Below, piece after piece: positions 18,869 to 28,329 of a stretch of DNA of 64,000 nucleotides. Made by a program: the position numbers and the translations under genes. This stretch comes from PALSA-555 sp963821325 (lineage in GTDB: Bacteria; Actinomycetota; Acidimicrobiia; IMCC26256; PALSA-555). How positions within the stretch are numbered: the stretch's first letter is position 1; each line of letters begins with the position of its first letter. Location: contig CAWGDC010000005.1 of the NCBI GenBank assembly GCA_963821325.1, positions 434,001 through 498,000 on the forward strand, given 5' to 3'. The notes under the pieces are model-generated. The model made no database searches. It was not told where the DNA came from and saw nothing but the letters and a program-made list of their open reading frames with translations.

Positions 18869-21096
18869 GCGTCACGCCCACCGAGGTGGGTCCGGGCCCG
18901 CAGCTGGGCCCGCAGGTCCAACGTCCCCGCCAGCGCCAGCAGGACCGCGTCCGCGTCGGCCCACGCCGCCGCGACGTCGTCCGCCGCGGGCACCTCCCCG
19001 CGGTAGCGGACCGTCGTGTAGCGCGCCGCCAGCGAGGTGAACGGCGGCTGCGAGCGACGCGTCGACCCGGGCCGGCACCCGCGCCGCCACCTCGTGGGGG
19101 GTGAGTGACGCCGGCCAGACCAGCCCCGCGGCGCGGAGATGGTCGAGGACCTCGCTCCACGCGCCCGCCACCTGCTCGGCCGGGTCGGCGCGACCCCGCC
19201 GACGCGCCCGCCGTTGGCGCTTGCGCGTCTCGAGGACGGCGACGGTGCCGAGCACGCCGAGGGCGAGCAGCGCAGCGACGACGAGCAGCCAGCCGAGCAG
19301 CGAGAGCCCGGACCGCCCCGGTGCGCTCACCGTCACCCGGCTCGGGGCGCGCGACGGCGGGACCGACCCGCGGCCGGCCTGGCCGGAGCCGGACCCGCCC
19401 GTCCGCCGGCGGACGGGGCGGGCACGGCGGTCGGCGGCGCGGTGACCGGCGTCTGGTTCAGCGTCGGCGCCGACGTCGGGGGGGCGGCCGCGCCGGGCTG
19501 GTTCGACGGCGGCGTCGGGTCGAAGAGGTTCGTCCAGCCGAGACCGTTCAGCCAGATCTCCGGCCAGGCGTGGGCGTCGAGGTTCGTCACGACGTAGGTC
19601 CCGCTCGCGTCGCGGGTGCCGGGCGTGAACCCGGTCGCGACCCGTGCCGGGATGCCGAGCGACCGGGCCATCACCGCGAACGTCGCGGCGAACTGCACGC
19701 AGAAGCCGCGGCGCGTGTTGAGGAAGGTCACCATCGCGTTCTCGTCGTCGCTCAGGTTGACCGTCGGGTCGTAGGTGAACGCCGAGTGGAAGAAGTCGCG
19801 GCAGCGCGGCCGCCTGGTCGTAGGGGAGCGTCCGCCCGGCGATCACGCGGCTTGGCCGTCTCGACGACCTGATCGGGGATCCCGGACGGCAGCTCGGTGT
19901 CGACGCGCAGCGCCGCAGGGACCGGGCCGGCCGACGCGGCCCGCTGCGCCTGGGTCACGGTGGCGATGGGCAGCGCCGACTCGACGGTGTACGAGAGGCC
20001 CGTCACCGACGCGTCGAGGGTGACCAGCGTCCCCGACGAACGGACCACGAGCGTGTTGGACCGGCTGACGCGCACCGGGTTGAACGCCGCGGGCATCCAC
20101 CGCTCCCCGAGCGGGCCGATCTGGTACTGCTGGCGCAGCGACCCCGCCGAGACCGGCCCGGACAGGCCCTGCTGCACCGCGGCCGACCCGCTCGCGTTCA
20201 AGCGTCCACCCGCCACCGCCCTGCCCGGTGTACTGGTCGAGCGCGTCGAGCCGCCAGTAGGCCGGCTGCGCGGCGCGGACGGTGAAGAGCGTCTCGCGTG
20301 CGCCCTGCTGCAGCTCGCTGCCTACGGAGACGAGCGGCGCGATGGCGGTCTGGTAGTTCGTCGACGCGCCGGACCCGAGCGCGCCCGCCGTGCTGAACAC
20401 CGGCTGCTCCGCGCCGAGGATGGCGTCGGCCGCGACCGAGCCGGCGAGCGCCACGACGAGCGCGGTCACCACGACGCCGACGACCAGCCGGACCCGCAGC
20501 ACCCCCGGCCGACGCCCGACGCGGGTGCGTCGCCGCTCGAGCAGCGCCCGGTGCTGCACGGCGAGGAAGGCGACGGCGGCGACGGCGAACGCCACCGTGC
20601 TCGGCACCCACCCGTGGACGAGGTCCCAGGGGGTGTGCTCGGCCTGTAACCCGAAGCCCCGCACCCACAGCACGGCCACGACGGCGACCGCGAGCGGGCT
20701 CGTGGAGCCGTCCTCGTGGAACGTGAGGTCGTCCATCACCGCGGCGACGACGAACACCACCAGCGCCGCGAGCAGCACCGCGCCCGTGGTCGCGGGGATG
20801 GGCACCCGGTCGTTGAGGATCGTCGACCAGCCCGACGAGACCTGGTGGCCGACCGCGCCCAGCGACCCGGCGAGCACCACGGCCAGGACCGCGAGCCCGG
20901 CGAGCGACACGAGGGCCTGCACGGCCGCCGACGCCGACACCCGCCGCGTGCCCCACGCCAGGGCGTGGGGGAGGAGCGCGGCCGCGAGGAGCGGACCGAG
21001 GAACGCGGCCGACGTGAAGACGGCGCCGAAGCTGAGCGCGACCGCGGCGCTCAGCGCGGCAAGCGCGACCGAGACCGGGAGTTCGCGGGTTGCCAT
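18814..21096 (-). CDS. TgpA-like membrane transglutaminase-domain protein (several frame breaks)
   Basis: From ATG 21096 come about six membrane helices (TgpA_N type), then a periplasmic region. The transglutaminase core is RRGFCVQFAATFAVMARSLG with the catalytic Cys, then GIPARVATGFTPG and LDAHAWPEIWL with the His. After it come a Pro/Thr linker, a last membrane helix (LSLLGWLLVVAALLALGVLG) and a DUF4129-like C-terminus. Frame changes occur near 20200, 19850, 19806, 19370 and 19055, so five indels disrupt a ~760-aa protein. The final frame stops at 18814-18816; without the last shift it would stop at 18872. The TgpA/DUF58/MoxR trio is a common conserved set of uncertain role. Confidence 0.75.
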
Positions 21097-22269
21097 CGGG
21101 TCGAGACCCTCATCGTGGCGTTCCAGACCTCAGCGAAGGGGCGCGCCGTCGCGTCGACGGTGGCGAGCGGGCCCGCCGCCGCGCTCCCGGCCCGGGTGGT
21201 CACCAGCGTCACGACCCGGCGGCCGCGCAGCGCCGCGGCCGCGTCGATCACCGCCGGGTCGGCGGTGCCGGTCACGACCACGATCCCGCCCAGCCCCGCC
21301 CGGCCCCGCAGCGCCGCGGTGACGGCCGCCAGGTGGTCGTGGCCGTCGGGCTCGACGACGGCGAGCCGATCGAGGGCGGCCTGCAAGGCGTTCGCCCCCG
21401 GTCGGCGCATCGTCTCCCCGGCGCTCGTCACCACCTCGGCGGTCTGGTGCGAGCGGTGCAGGCTCGCGGCGACCGACGCCACCGCCTCGACCGCCCGCTC
21501 GAAGGACCGCGTCGTCGTAGACGCCGGGGCGCACGTCGAAGAGGATCACGACGCGGCCCGGGGCGGGCGCCTCGTCGACGCGCACGAGCAGCTCGCCCGC
21601 CCGGGCGGTGGAGGGCCAGTGGACCCGGCGCGGGTCGTCGCCGGGCTCGTAGGTGCGGAGCGCGAGGAACTCGCCGAGCGCCTCGACGACCGGGATGCGC
21701 GGTCCGACGGCCCGCTCGGCGGGCTCCCCGCCGCCTGCGCGTCGCGGGGGCACGACGTCGTACACCCGAGGGACGACGACGACCTCACCCGTGCCGGCCA
21801 CCGCCCACGTGCGGCGCACGAGCCCGCACGCGTCCGCCAGGGTCACGAGCGCCGGCCCGACGACGTGCCGGCCGCGCCGGTCGGTGGGGATCCGATAGCC
21901 GGCCTCGACCGGCGTGCCCGCCTCCAACGGCACCTGCACGAACCACGCGGCGCGCGTCCCCTCGTCGATCGACTCGGTGATCGTCAGCCACGGCGTCGCC
22001 CGTCGGGTCCTGCCCCGCAGCACGACCCGGCCCTCCCGGCCGACCGACGGGCGAGCCGGTTGGACCGAGCGCGTGAGCGGCAGCGACACCCGGTTCGTGA
22101 CCACGCTCACCCACGCCCACACGAGCACGAGACACCCGACCAAGCCCAACGCCGCGACCGGGGTCGCGCCGACGAAGAAGCTCGCGACCACCAGGCCGAC
22201 CGACGCACCGGCCACGGTCCAGCCCCGCCGGGTCAGCTCCGGGACGTCGAGGCGCGGGCCGGCGGCCAC
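21051..22269 (-). CDS. DUF58 domain protein (frame broken)
   Basis: Two membrane helices are present at ~18-60 (VVASFFVGATPVAALGLVGC region). A beta-rich segment follows, then the DUF58 hallmark: FLALRTYEPGDDPRRVHWPS and ARAGELLVRVDE. A VWA-like C-terminal half follows (VVILFDVRPGVYDD; IVVVTGTADPAVID). The frame changes near 21510, joining the part that ends at 21051. The gene starts with GTG 22269, three bases after the MoxR stop, and its end overlaps the TgpA-like start by 46 bases. DUF58 proteins usually accompany MoxR ATPases and are thought to act with them in envelope protein maturation. Confidence 0.8.
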
Positions 22270-22272
22270 GGC

Positions 22273-23244
22273 TCAGCCGCCGGCGCGGGGCACCGCGACG
22301 CTGCTCAGCACCCGCTCGAGGACGTCCTCGGCGGTGACGCCGCGCAGCTCGGCCTCCGGTGCGACGAGCATCCGGTGGGTGAGGACGATGGGGGCAAGAG
22401 CCTTCACGTCGTCGGGCGTCACGTAGTCGCGTCCTGCACCCGCGGCGAACGACCGGGCCACGCGCTGCAGGGCGAGCGCCCCACGCGGGCTCACCCCCAA
22501 CGCCAGCTCGGAATCCCGTCGCGTCGCGTTCACGACGTCGACGACGTAGGCGCGCAGCGGCGCCGCGACGTGCACCCCGGTGATCGCATCCGCCGCGCCC
22601 GCGACGTCGGCCGGGGTCGCCACCGGCTGCAGGTCGTCGGGCCCCACATGACCGAGGCCGTGGGTCTCGAGGATCGCCATCTCCGCGTCCCGACCCGGGT
22701 AGCCCATCGGGAGGCGCATCAGGAACCGGTCGAGCTGCGCCTCCGGCAGGGGATAGGTGCCCTCCAGCTCCACCGGGTTCTGGGTCGCCATCACGAGGAA
22801 CGGTCGCGGCAGCGCCCAGCTGTGCGCGTCGACGGTCACCTGGCGTTCCTCCATCGCCTCGAGCAGCGCCGACTGCGTCTTCGGTGACGCCCGGTTGATC
22901 TCGTCGGCCAGCACCAGGTGCGCGAACACGCCACCGGGTCGGAACTCGAACTCGCTCGTCGCCCGGTTCCACACCGACACGCCGATCACGTCCGACGGCA
23001 GCAGGTCGGGCGTGAACTGAATGCGATGCGACGTGCCACCGATCGAGCGGGCCAGCGCCTTCGCGAGCGACGTCTTGCCGACGCCGGGCACGTCCTCGAT
23101 GAGGAGATGCCCCTCAGCGAAGAGGCACACCAGCGCCAGATGGATCTGGTCGCGCTTGCCCTGAATCACCCGCTCGACGTTGCGCCCCAGGACCTCGAAG
23201 AGGCCGGCGACGTCGACGCGCCGAGCCGCAGCGGGTTGTGCCAC
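22273..23244 (-). CDS. MoxR-type AAA+ ATPase
   Basis: 323 aa from GTG 23244, preceded by GGAGGG (complement of 23248-23253). Walker A is LLIEDVPGVGKTSLAKALA, Walker B is HLVLADEINRASPKTQSALL, and MATQNPVELEGTYPLPEAQLDRF is the MoxR sensor region. VSPRGALALQRVARSFA and YVTPDDVKALAPIVLTHRM complete the lid domain. MoxR ATPases act as chaperone-like modulators of partner VWA/DUF58 proteins. Here it is the promoter-proximal gene of the MoxR-DUF58-TgpA unit. A longer reading frame to 23529 exists but its extension is low-complexity and lacks a start signal. Confidence 0.9.
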   Translation of the reverse strand: MAQPAAARRVDVAGLFEVLGRNVERVIQGKRDQIHLALVCLFAEGHLLIEDVPGVGKTSLAKALARSIGGTSHRIQFTPDLLPSDVIGVSVWNRATSEFEFRPGGVFAHLVLADEINRASPKTQSALLEAMEERQVTVDAHSWALPRPFLVMATQNPVELEGTYPLPEAQLDRFLMRLPMGYPGRDAEMAILETHGLGHVGPDDLQPVATPADVAGAADAITGVHVAAPLRAYVVDVVNATRRDSELALGVSPRGALALQRVARSFAAGAGRDYVTPDDVKALAPIVLTHRMLVAPEAELRGVTAEDVLERVLSSVAVPRAGG

Positions 23245-23311
23245 GCTCCCTCCAGGGCCGGACGCGCACGCTACCAGCGAGGCGGGCGCGACCGGCCGAT
23301 AGCGTCCGGTG

Positions 23312-23572
23312 ATGCAGCACGCCCGCGGCTGGTGGCGCGCCACGCTCGCGGTGGCATCCCGCCCCGCGCTGTGGCCCACGGCGTGGCGCCAGACCCGACG
23401 GCTCGCGCGCGACGGCTGGTGGCACCGACCACCGTTCCTGCCCCTCGCCGACCCCGCGTACCTCGCGTTCCGCTTCGAGACCCAGTACGGCGCGGCGGAC
23501 GCCCGGCCCGACCCCGCCGACGTCGTCACCTACCTGCAGTGGTGTCGCGCCCAGCGCACCCGGAGACGCTGA
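23312..23572 (+). CDS. Small Trp/Arg-rich unknown protein
   Basis: 86 aa (87 if GTG 23309 is used). It contains GWWRATLAVASRPALWPTAW, then WWHRPPFLPLADPAYLAFRF and ADVVTYLQWCRAQRTRRR. Six of its residues are Trp and ~15 are Arg; there is no membrane helix or recognised domain. The even codon use and high third-position GC suggest it is real. It is divergent from moxR and 70 bases upstream of the HNH gene. No function is assigned. Confidence 0.6.
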   Translation: MQHARGWWRATLAVASRPALWPTAWRQTRRLARDGWWHRPPFLPLADPAYLAFRFETQYGAADARPDPADVVTYLQWCRAQRTRRR

Positions 23573-23642
23573 GCCGGTCAGGGACCGCCGGTAGACTCCC
23601 GTCCACCCGCCAGCGGCGCGGGCCCCGGGAGGGTAGCGAGGC

Positions 23643-24152
23643 TTGGGGAGATCTCTGCTGCTGAACGCCAGCTTCGAGCCGCTGTGCGTCGTGTCCGACC
23701 GACGAGCCGTCGTCCTGGTCCTCAAGGACAAGGCCGAGATCGTCGCCCGCAACGGGGCTGAGCTGCACTCCGAGCGGCGCGTCATCGCCGTCCCGTCGGT
23801 GATCCGCCTCGTGCACTTCGTGCGCGTCCCCTTCCGGAGTCGGGTGCCGCTCTCCCGACGAGCCGTGTTCGCCCGCGACGGCCACCGCTGCCAGTACTGC
23901 AACCGGGCCGCCGAGAACATCGACCACGTCGTGCCCCGCTCCCGAGGCGGCGAGCACATCTGGGAGAACGTCGTGGCCTCCTGCCGGTCCTGCAACGCCC
24001 GCAAGGAAGACCGCACCCTCGCCGAAGCCGGGCTGCGTCTCCGCCGCTCACCCGCCGCGCCCCACGCCAGCCTCTGGATGGTCGCCACCGCCGGGTCCCT
24101 CGACCCGACCTGGGAGCCGTTCCTCCCCGGCCTCGAAGCCGTCCCCGCCTAA
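23643..24152 (+). CDS. HNH endonuclease family protein
   Basis: 169 aa from TTG 23643. The N-terminal half (LLLNASFEPLCVVSDRRAVV, VLKDKAEIV) and the HNH domain (RCQYCNRAAENIDHVVPRSR, then SCRSCNARKEDRTL) match a widespread actinobacterial and cyanobacterial family. The two CxxC pairs bind zinc and DHVVP holds the catalytic His. Its cellular role is unknown, and these proteins are not part of restriction loci. A GGGAGGG run lies upstream of the TTG, but a clear promoter is not visible. Confidence 0.85.
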   Translation: MGRSLLLNASFEPLCVVSDRRAVVLVLKDKAEIVARNGAELHSERRVIAVPSVIRLVHFVRVPFRSRVPLSRRAVFARDGHRCQYCNRAAENIDHVVPRSRGGEHIWENVVASCRSCNARKEDRTLAEAGLRLRRSPAAPHASLWMVATAGSLDPTWEPFLPGLEAVPA

Positions 24153-24351
24153 CCCCCTTCGCGCACCCTCGCCGCCGCCCGGCGGCCGCCGTGGGACGAA
24201 GTGGGGAAGTCCCACCCCGCCGTCCGGCACCCCGAACCGGTGCCGCCCGCGCCCACGCCCACCCCGCCGGGCCGGCCGCCCGTGCCCTCAGCCGGTCCCC
24301 GCCCCACGACGGCTGCGGCCGATGCCCGGGAATGGGGCGCATGAGGTTGAC

Positions 24352-24400
24352 GTGGTGGGGGCGAGGGGTTTACGGTGGAGCACAGTGGTTGAACGTGGAG
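24352..24400 (+). promoter_or_regulatory. Candidate MraZ operator: spaced GTGG repeats upstream of mraZ
   Basis: The 285-bp stretch 24153-24437 holds no gene. Its last 90 bases contain GTGGTG (24352), GTGGAG (24375), GTGGTT (24385) and GTGGAG (24395); the last three start exactly 10 bases apart, one helical turn. MraZ autorepresses its operon by binding short TGGG/GTGG-type direct repeats at 10-bp spacing, so this is the expected place and form of its operator. The exact actinobacterial consensus is from memory. No unambiguous -10/-35 pair is seen. Confidence 0.6.
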
Positions 24401-24437
24401 CACCCAGGGTGGCCCCGGGGCGCTCCGGCGAGGGGAC

Positions 24438-24872
24438 ATGGTGGCAACCCGGTTCTTCGGGCAGTTCCAACACACGCTCGACGACAAGGGTCGGCTCATC
24501 CTCCCGGCGGAGTTCCGTCCGGACCTCGAGGCCGGCGCCTACATCGGCCGGTTCCCGGACCACTGCCTGGCGATCTACCCGCCCGAGGAGTTCGACACCG
24601 TGACCGAGGACATCACCTCGAGCGCCAAGCAGGGCGGCGCCGACGCCGTGGCCGCCTCCCGCTTCTTTTACGCCGGCGCTCGTCCCCTCAACCCGGACAA
24701 GCAGGGCCGGATCCCGATCGCGCCGCACCTGCGCGAGTGGGCGCAACTGGACCGGGACGTCGTCGTCACCGGTCAGCAGAAGCGCATCGAGCTGTGGTCG
24801 CCCGAGAACTGGCAGGTGGTTGAGGAGCGCGGCCAGGCCGCGCTCGCTCAGCGCCAGGGCTGGGGCATGTAG
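24438..24872 (+). CDS. mraZ: Transcriptional regulator MraZ
   Basis: 144 aa. It has two AbrB-like repeats: FFGQFQHTLDDKGRLILPAE at the N-terminus and LNPDKQGRIPIAPHLREWA in the second half. The DxKGR/DxxGR motifs contact DNA in the MraZ ring. It represses its own dcw operon. The ATG at 24438 follows GAGGGG at 5 bases. Directly after it comes the structured leader of rsmH, so mraZ and rsmH are not tightly coupled, unlike most of the cluster. Confidence 0.93.
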   Translation: MVATRFFGQFQHTLDDKGRLILPAEFRPDLEAGAYIGRFPDHCLAIYPPEEFDTVTEDITSSAKQGGADAVAASRFFYAGARPLNPDKQGRIPIAPHLREWAQLDRDVVVTGQQKRIELWSPENWQVVEERGQAALAQRQGWGM

Positions 24873-24921
24873 GACCGAGGAGGAGCGCATCGACCTACAC
24901 ACCGGCGTGGCCTGACGGCCC

Positions 24922-25028
24922 GTCTGCAGCCCCCCGGCCGGCGCGGTGAAGCCTCTACTCCGCCCGCTCCACCGGACCGCTTCGGGGAGAAATCCGAACG
25001 GACACTGTCCGTCCGGGGGGCTGCAGAC
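24922..25028 (+). ncRNA. Structured RNA leader between mraZ and rsmH, candidate mraW RNA motif
   Basis: A perfect 16-bp inverted repeat closes this 107-nt element: 24922-24937 (GTCTGCAGCCCCCCGG) pairs with 25013-25028. Inside, 24998-25012 forms a 7-bp hairpin (ACGGACA-C-TGTCCGT) stacked on the outer stem. GAAGC (24948-24952) can pair with GCTTC (24979-24983). It ends 26 bases before the rsmH start. The mraW RNA motif is a described actinobacterial structured RNA located in 5' leaders of mraW (the older name of rsmH), and position and shape fit that family. The ligand or binding partner is unknown to me. Confidence 0.75.
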
Positions 25029-25054
25029 AGGCCGCAGGTCGGCGAGGAGAACGA

Positions 25055-25991
25055 ATGGGTGGCTACCTGCACCGACCGGTCATGGTCCGGGAGGTGACCG
25101 AGCTCCTCGCCCCGATTCCGACGGGCACCGTCGTCGACGCGACGGTGGGAGGTGGCGGGCACGCCCGCTCCCTCCTCGAAGCCCGGCCGGACCTCCGCCT
25201 GCTCGGCATCGACCGTGATCCGAGCGCCGTGGCGGCGGCCCGAGTCGAGCTCGAGCCCTTCGGAGACCGGGCGCAGATCATCCACGGCGGCTTCGAGCAC
25301 ATCGCCGAGATCGTCCGCCACGAACACGAGGGGATCGTCATGGGCATCCTGTTTGACCTCGGGGTCAGCAGCCCGCAACTCGACCTGCGAGAGCGAGGGT
25401 TCACCTACTGGGGTGACGCCCCGCTCGACATGCGGATGGACAGCGCACAGCCGCTGACCGCCGAGCAGGTCGTCAACGACTACGACGTCGACGCGCTCAC
25501 CGCCGTCCTCCGCGGGAACGGTGAGGAGCGCTTCGCCGCGCTCGATCGCGGCGCGCATCGTCGCCAACCGGCCGCTGCACACGACCAGCGACCTGGTGCG
25601 CGCCGTCCGGGAGGGGATCCCGCAGCGGGCCCGCCGGCGGGGCGGTCACCCGGCGCGTCGCACCTTCCAGGCCATCCGCATGGAGGTGAACCGAGAGCTC
25701 CCGCACCTCGAGGCGGGGCTGGACGAGTCGGTGCATCTCGTCGGCCCGGAGGGCCGCATCCTGGTCCTCTCCTACCACTCGCTTGAGGACCGGCTCGTGA
25801 AGGAGCGGTTCACGACCTGGTCCGGTGGCGACACCCACGCGCCGCCGGGACTGCCCGTCGAGCCGCCCACGCCCCGTGCGCTCGTGCGACGCCTCACCCG
25901 CCGCCCCGCACGCCCCCGCGCCGATGAGGTCGCGGCCAACCCGCGTGCCGACAGCGCGCGGCTGCGGGCGGTCGAGAAGCTCTCGTCGTGA
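25055..25991 (+). CDS. rsmH: 16S rRNA (cytosine-1402-N4)-methyltransferase RsmH (frame broken)
   Basis: HRPVMVREVTELLAP, then VVDATVGGGGHARSLLE (SAM-binding loop), LFDLGVSSPQLDLRERGFTY, and in the second frame RRTFQAIRMEVNRELPHLEA and LSYHSLEDRLVKERF are all RsmH signatures. The frame changes once near 25535-25545 (after GNGEERFAA). The total of ~311 aa is normal. The enzyme methylates C1402 in the ribosomal P site. The ATG follows GAGGAG at 7 bases and is preceded by the structured leader. Its stop overlaps the ftsL GTG (25988-25991). Confidence 0.88.
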
Positions 25992-26432
25992 GCGTGGCCG
26001 CCGCCGTCGCGGCCCCGGCGCGCCCCGCGCGCCGCCCCGCGCCCGGCGCGGCGCCCCGCGCCGATCCCGCCGCGCCGCCCGGCGCACCTGCGGGTCGTCC
26101 GCCCCGCGGTCCGCCGCCGCCGGCTGCTCCGACCCACGGTCCTGGCCGCGCTCGCGACCACGGTGCTGCTCCTCGCGCTCGTGGTCGTCAACGTGATGCT
26201 CGCCCAGTCCCAGCTGACGATCGACGAGCTGAACGGACGGGTCGACGTCGCGCAGCGCAGCTACCAGCAGGCGCTCCTCGCCCGCGCCGAGGCGGCGTCG
26301 CCGTCGCGGATCATCGCCCGGGCGAACCAACTCGGTCTCGTCGCTCCGGGCCAACCGCCGGTCGCGGTGCCGGTCCCCGCCTCACCCGCCCCGACAGGCG
26401 GCTCGTCGACGGTCGGCACCCAGGTCCCATGA
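25988..26432 (+). CDS. ftsL: FtsL-like septum protein (frame broken)
   Basis: A bitopic protein: an Arg/Pro-rich cytoplasmic N-terminus, one membrane helix (VLAALATTVLLLALVVVNVM), then a coiled-coil-like LTIDELNGRVDVAQRSYQQA followed by a Pro-rich end. Size and position between rsmH and ftsI identify FtsL, which recruits and activates FtsQB and FtsWI. The coupled GTG at 25988 is in one frame while the helix is in the next, so one indel lies near 26050-26095. No other good start serves the second frame. ATG 26429 of ftsI overlaps its stop. Confidence 0.75.
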
Positions 26433-28296
26433 CCGCGCCGCGGCCGGTGTCGGCGCGGGCCCGGCCTACCCCGAGTCGCGTCCGACGCATCGGGCGACCG
26501 CCGGCCCGGCCGGCGGTCGCGTCGCGCGCGCACCGCGCCCCGCGCCCCGCGGCGCACGACCGGTCCCGCCACGGGCGCGGGCGCGCGTCGCCGTCGCGAC
26601 GTCGCCGCAACGCCTCCGTGCGCTCGTGGTGATCCTCGCCGTCGTGTTCGCGCTGCTCGGTGTGCGTCTCGTCGACGTGCAGGTCGGTCAGGGCAGCCGC
26701 TACTCCCAGCTCGGGCAGGCGCAGAGCAGCCGCACCGTCATCGCGGCCGCCCAGCGGGGCAGCATCCTGGACCGCAACGGCAACGAGCTCGCCGTCTCGG
26801 TCGACGCGACCACCATCGACGCCGACCCACGCGTCATCACCGACCCGGCGGGCGACGCGGCGCGGCTCGCGCCGATCGTCGGCGTCGACGCCGCGACCCT
26901 GCGCGCGCGGCTCGCCGACCGCCAGCAGGGCTTCGTGTACGTCGCCCGCAAGGTCGCCCCCGCCGTCGCCGCCGCGGTGCGCAAGCTGAACCTCCCCGGC
27001 ATCGGCTACGAGAACGAGCCGAAGCGCTTCGACCCGGCCGAGCCGCTCGCCGCGCCGCTCCTCGGCTTCGTCGGCACCGACAACACCGGCCTCAGTGGGA
27101 TCGAGGCCGGCCAGGAGTCGACGCTCGCGGGCCGGCCCGGCCGCCTGGTCGTCGACGTGGACCCGCGCGGGCAGGTGCTGCCCGACGGCACGCACGAGGA
27201 ACAAGCCGCCCGCCAAGGCGCCGACGTCGAGCTCACCATCGACCAGTCGTTGCAGTACTCGGTCGAGCAGGCGCTCACGAGCGAGGTCGTCCGCGACCAG
27301 GCGAAGGGTGGCATGGCGATCCTCGCCGACACCCGCACCGGCGACGTGCTCGCCATGGCGAGCGTCGACGCACAGAACGGCGCGACGCCCGCTGGTCCAT
27401 CACCGGCCACCGCGCGCAACCGGCCGCTCACCGACGTGTTCGAGCCGGGCTCCACCGCGAAGGTCGTCACGATCGCCGCCGCGATCCAAGCCGGGATCGT
27501 CAACCCGTCGACCGTGCTCTCCGTGCCCGACTCGATCGTCGTGGACGGCGTCACCTACCAAGACGTCGACACGCATCCGACGCTCATGACGGTCGCGGAC
27601 ATCCTGCGGGAGTCCTCGAACGTCGGGACGATCCTCATCGCCCGCATGCTCGGCCGTGACCGCTTCGACGCCGCGCTGCGCGCCTTCGGGTTCGGTGTCC
27701 CGACGGGCACCGGGTTCCCCGGCGAAGCCGCCGGGATCCTGCTCCCGAAGAACGAGTACAACGCGACGAGCATGGCGTCGATGCCGATCGGCAGCGGCCT
27801 CGCGGTGACCGCCATGCAGCTCCTCGACGTCTACATCACCATCGCGGACAGCGGCCTGGCCCGCCCACCCCAGCTGGTCGCCGCCACCGTCGATCCCGGC
27901 GGGCAGCGCCACCCGGTCGCCACGCCGACCCCGCACCCTGTCGTGTCCGCGACGACCGCCGACGAGGTCCGCCAGATGCTCATCGGCGTCGTCGCCGGCG
28001 GCACGGGCACACGCGCACAGATCGCCAACTACCTCGTCGCCGGCAAGACCGGCACCGCCCGCAAGCCGCCCTACACCCACCCGCCGTACAACTACGTCGC
28101 CGACTTCGCCGGCTTCGCGCCTGCCGACGACCCGCGACTCGCCGCCATCGTCGTCCTCGACGAGCCGCAAGGCGCCGTGTTCGGCGGTGACGTCGCCGCC
28201 CCCGTCTTCGCCCGGATCATGCAGTACGCGCTCACCGTCGAGCGGGTGCCGGCGTCCGCTCCCCAGCCGGCCGCCGGGACCGGCCCGATACCCTGA
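26429..28296 (+). CDS. ftsI: Peptidoglycan transpeptidase FtsI (PBP3/PbpB; frame broken at 5' end)
   Basis: A membrane anchor (VVILAVVFALLGVRLVDVQV) is followed by the PBP dimerisation domain (RGSILDRNGNELAVSV) and the transpeptidase domain. The active site is complete: FEPGSTAKVV (SxxK, nucleophile Ser at codon 27451), ESSNVG (SxN) and AGKTGTAR (KTG). It crosslinks septal peptidoglycan outside the membrane. The ATG at 26429 overlaps the ftsL stop; its Arg-rich 65-residue cytoplasmic tail is in another frame, with a break near 26610-26625. The total is about 620 aa. A start at 26626 would truncate only the tail. Confidence 0.9.
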
Positions 28297-28329
28297 GCCC
28301 CTCCCGTGTCTGTGAGAAGGACCGCGCGC

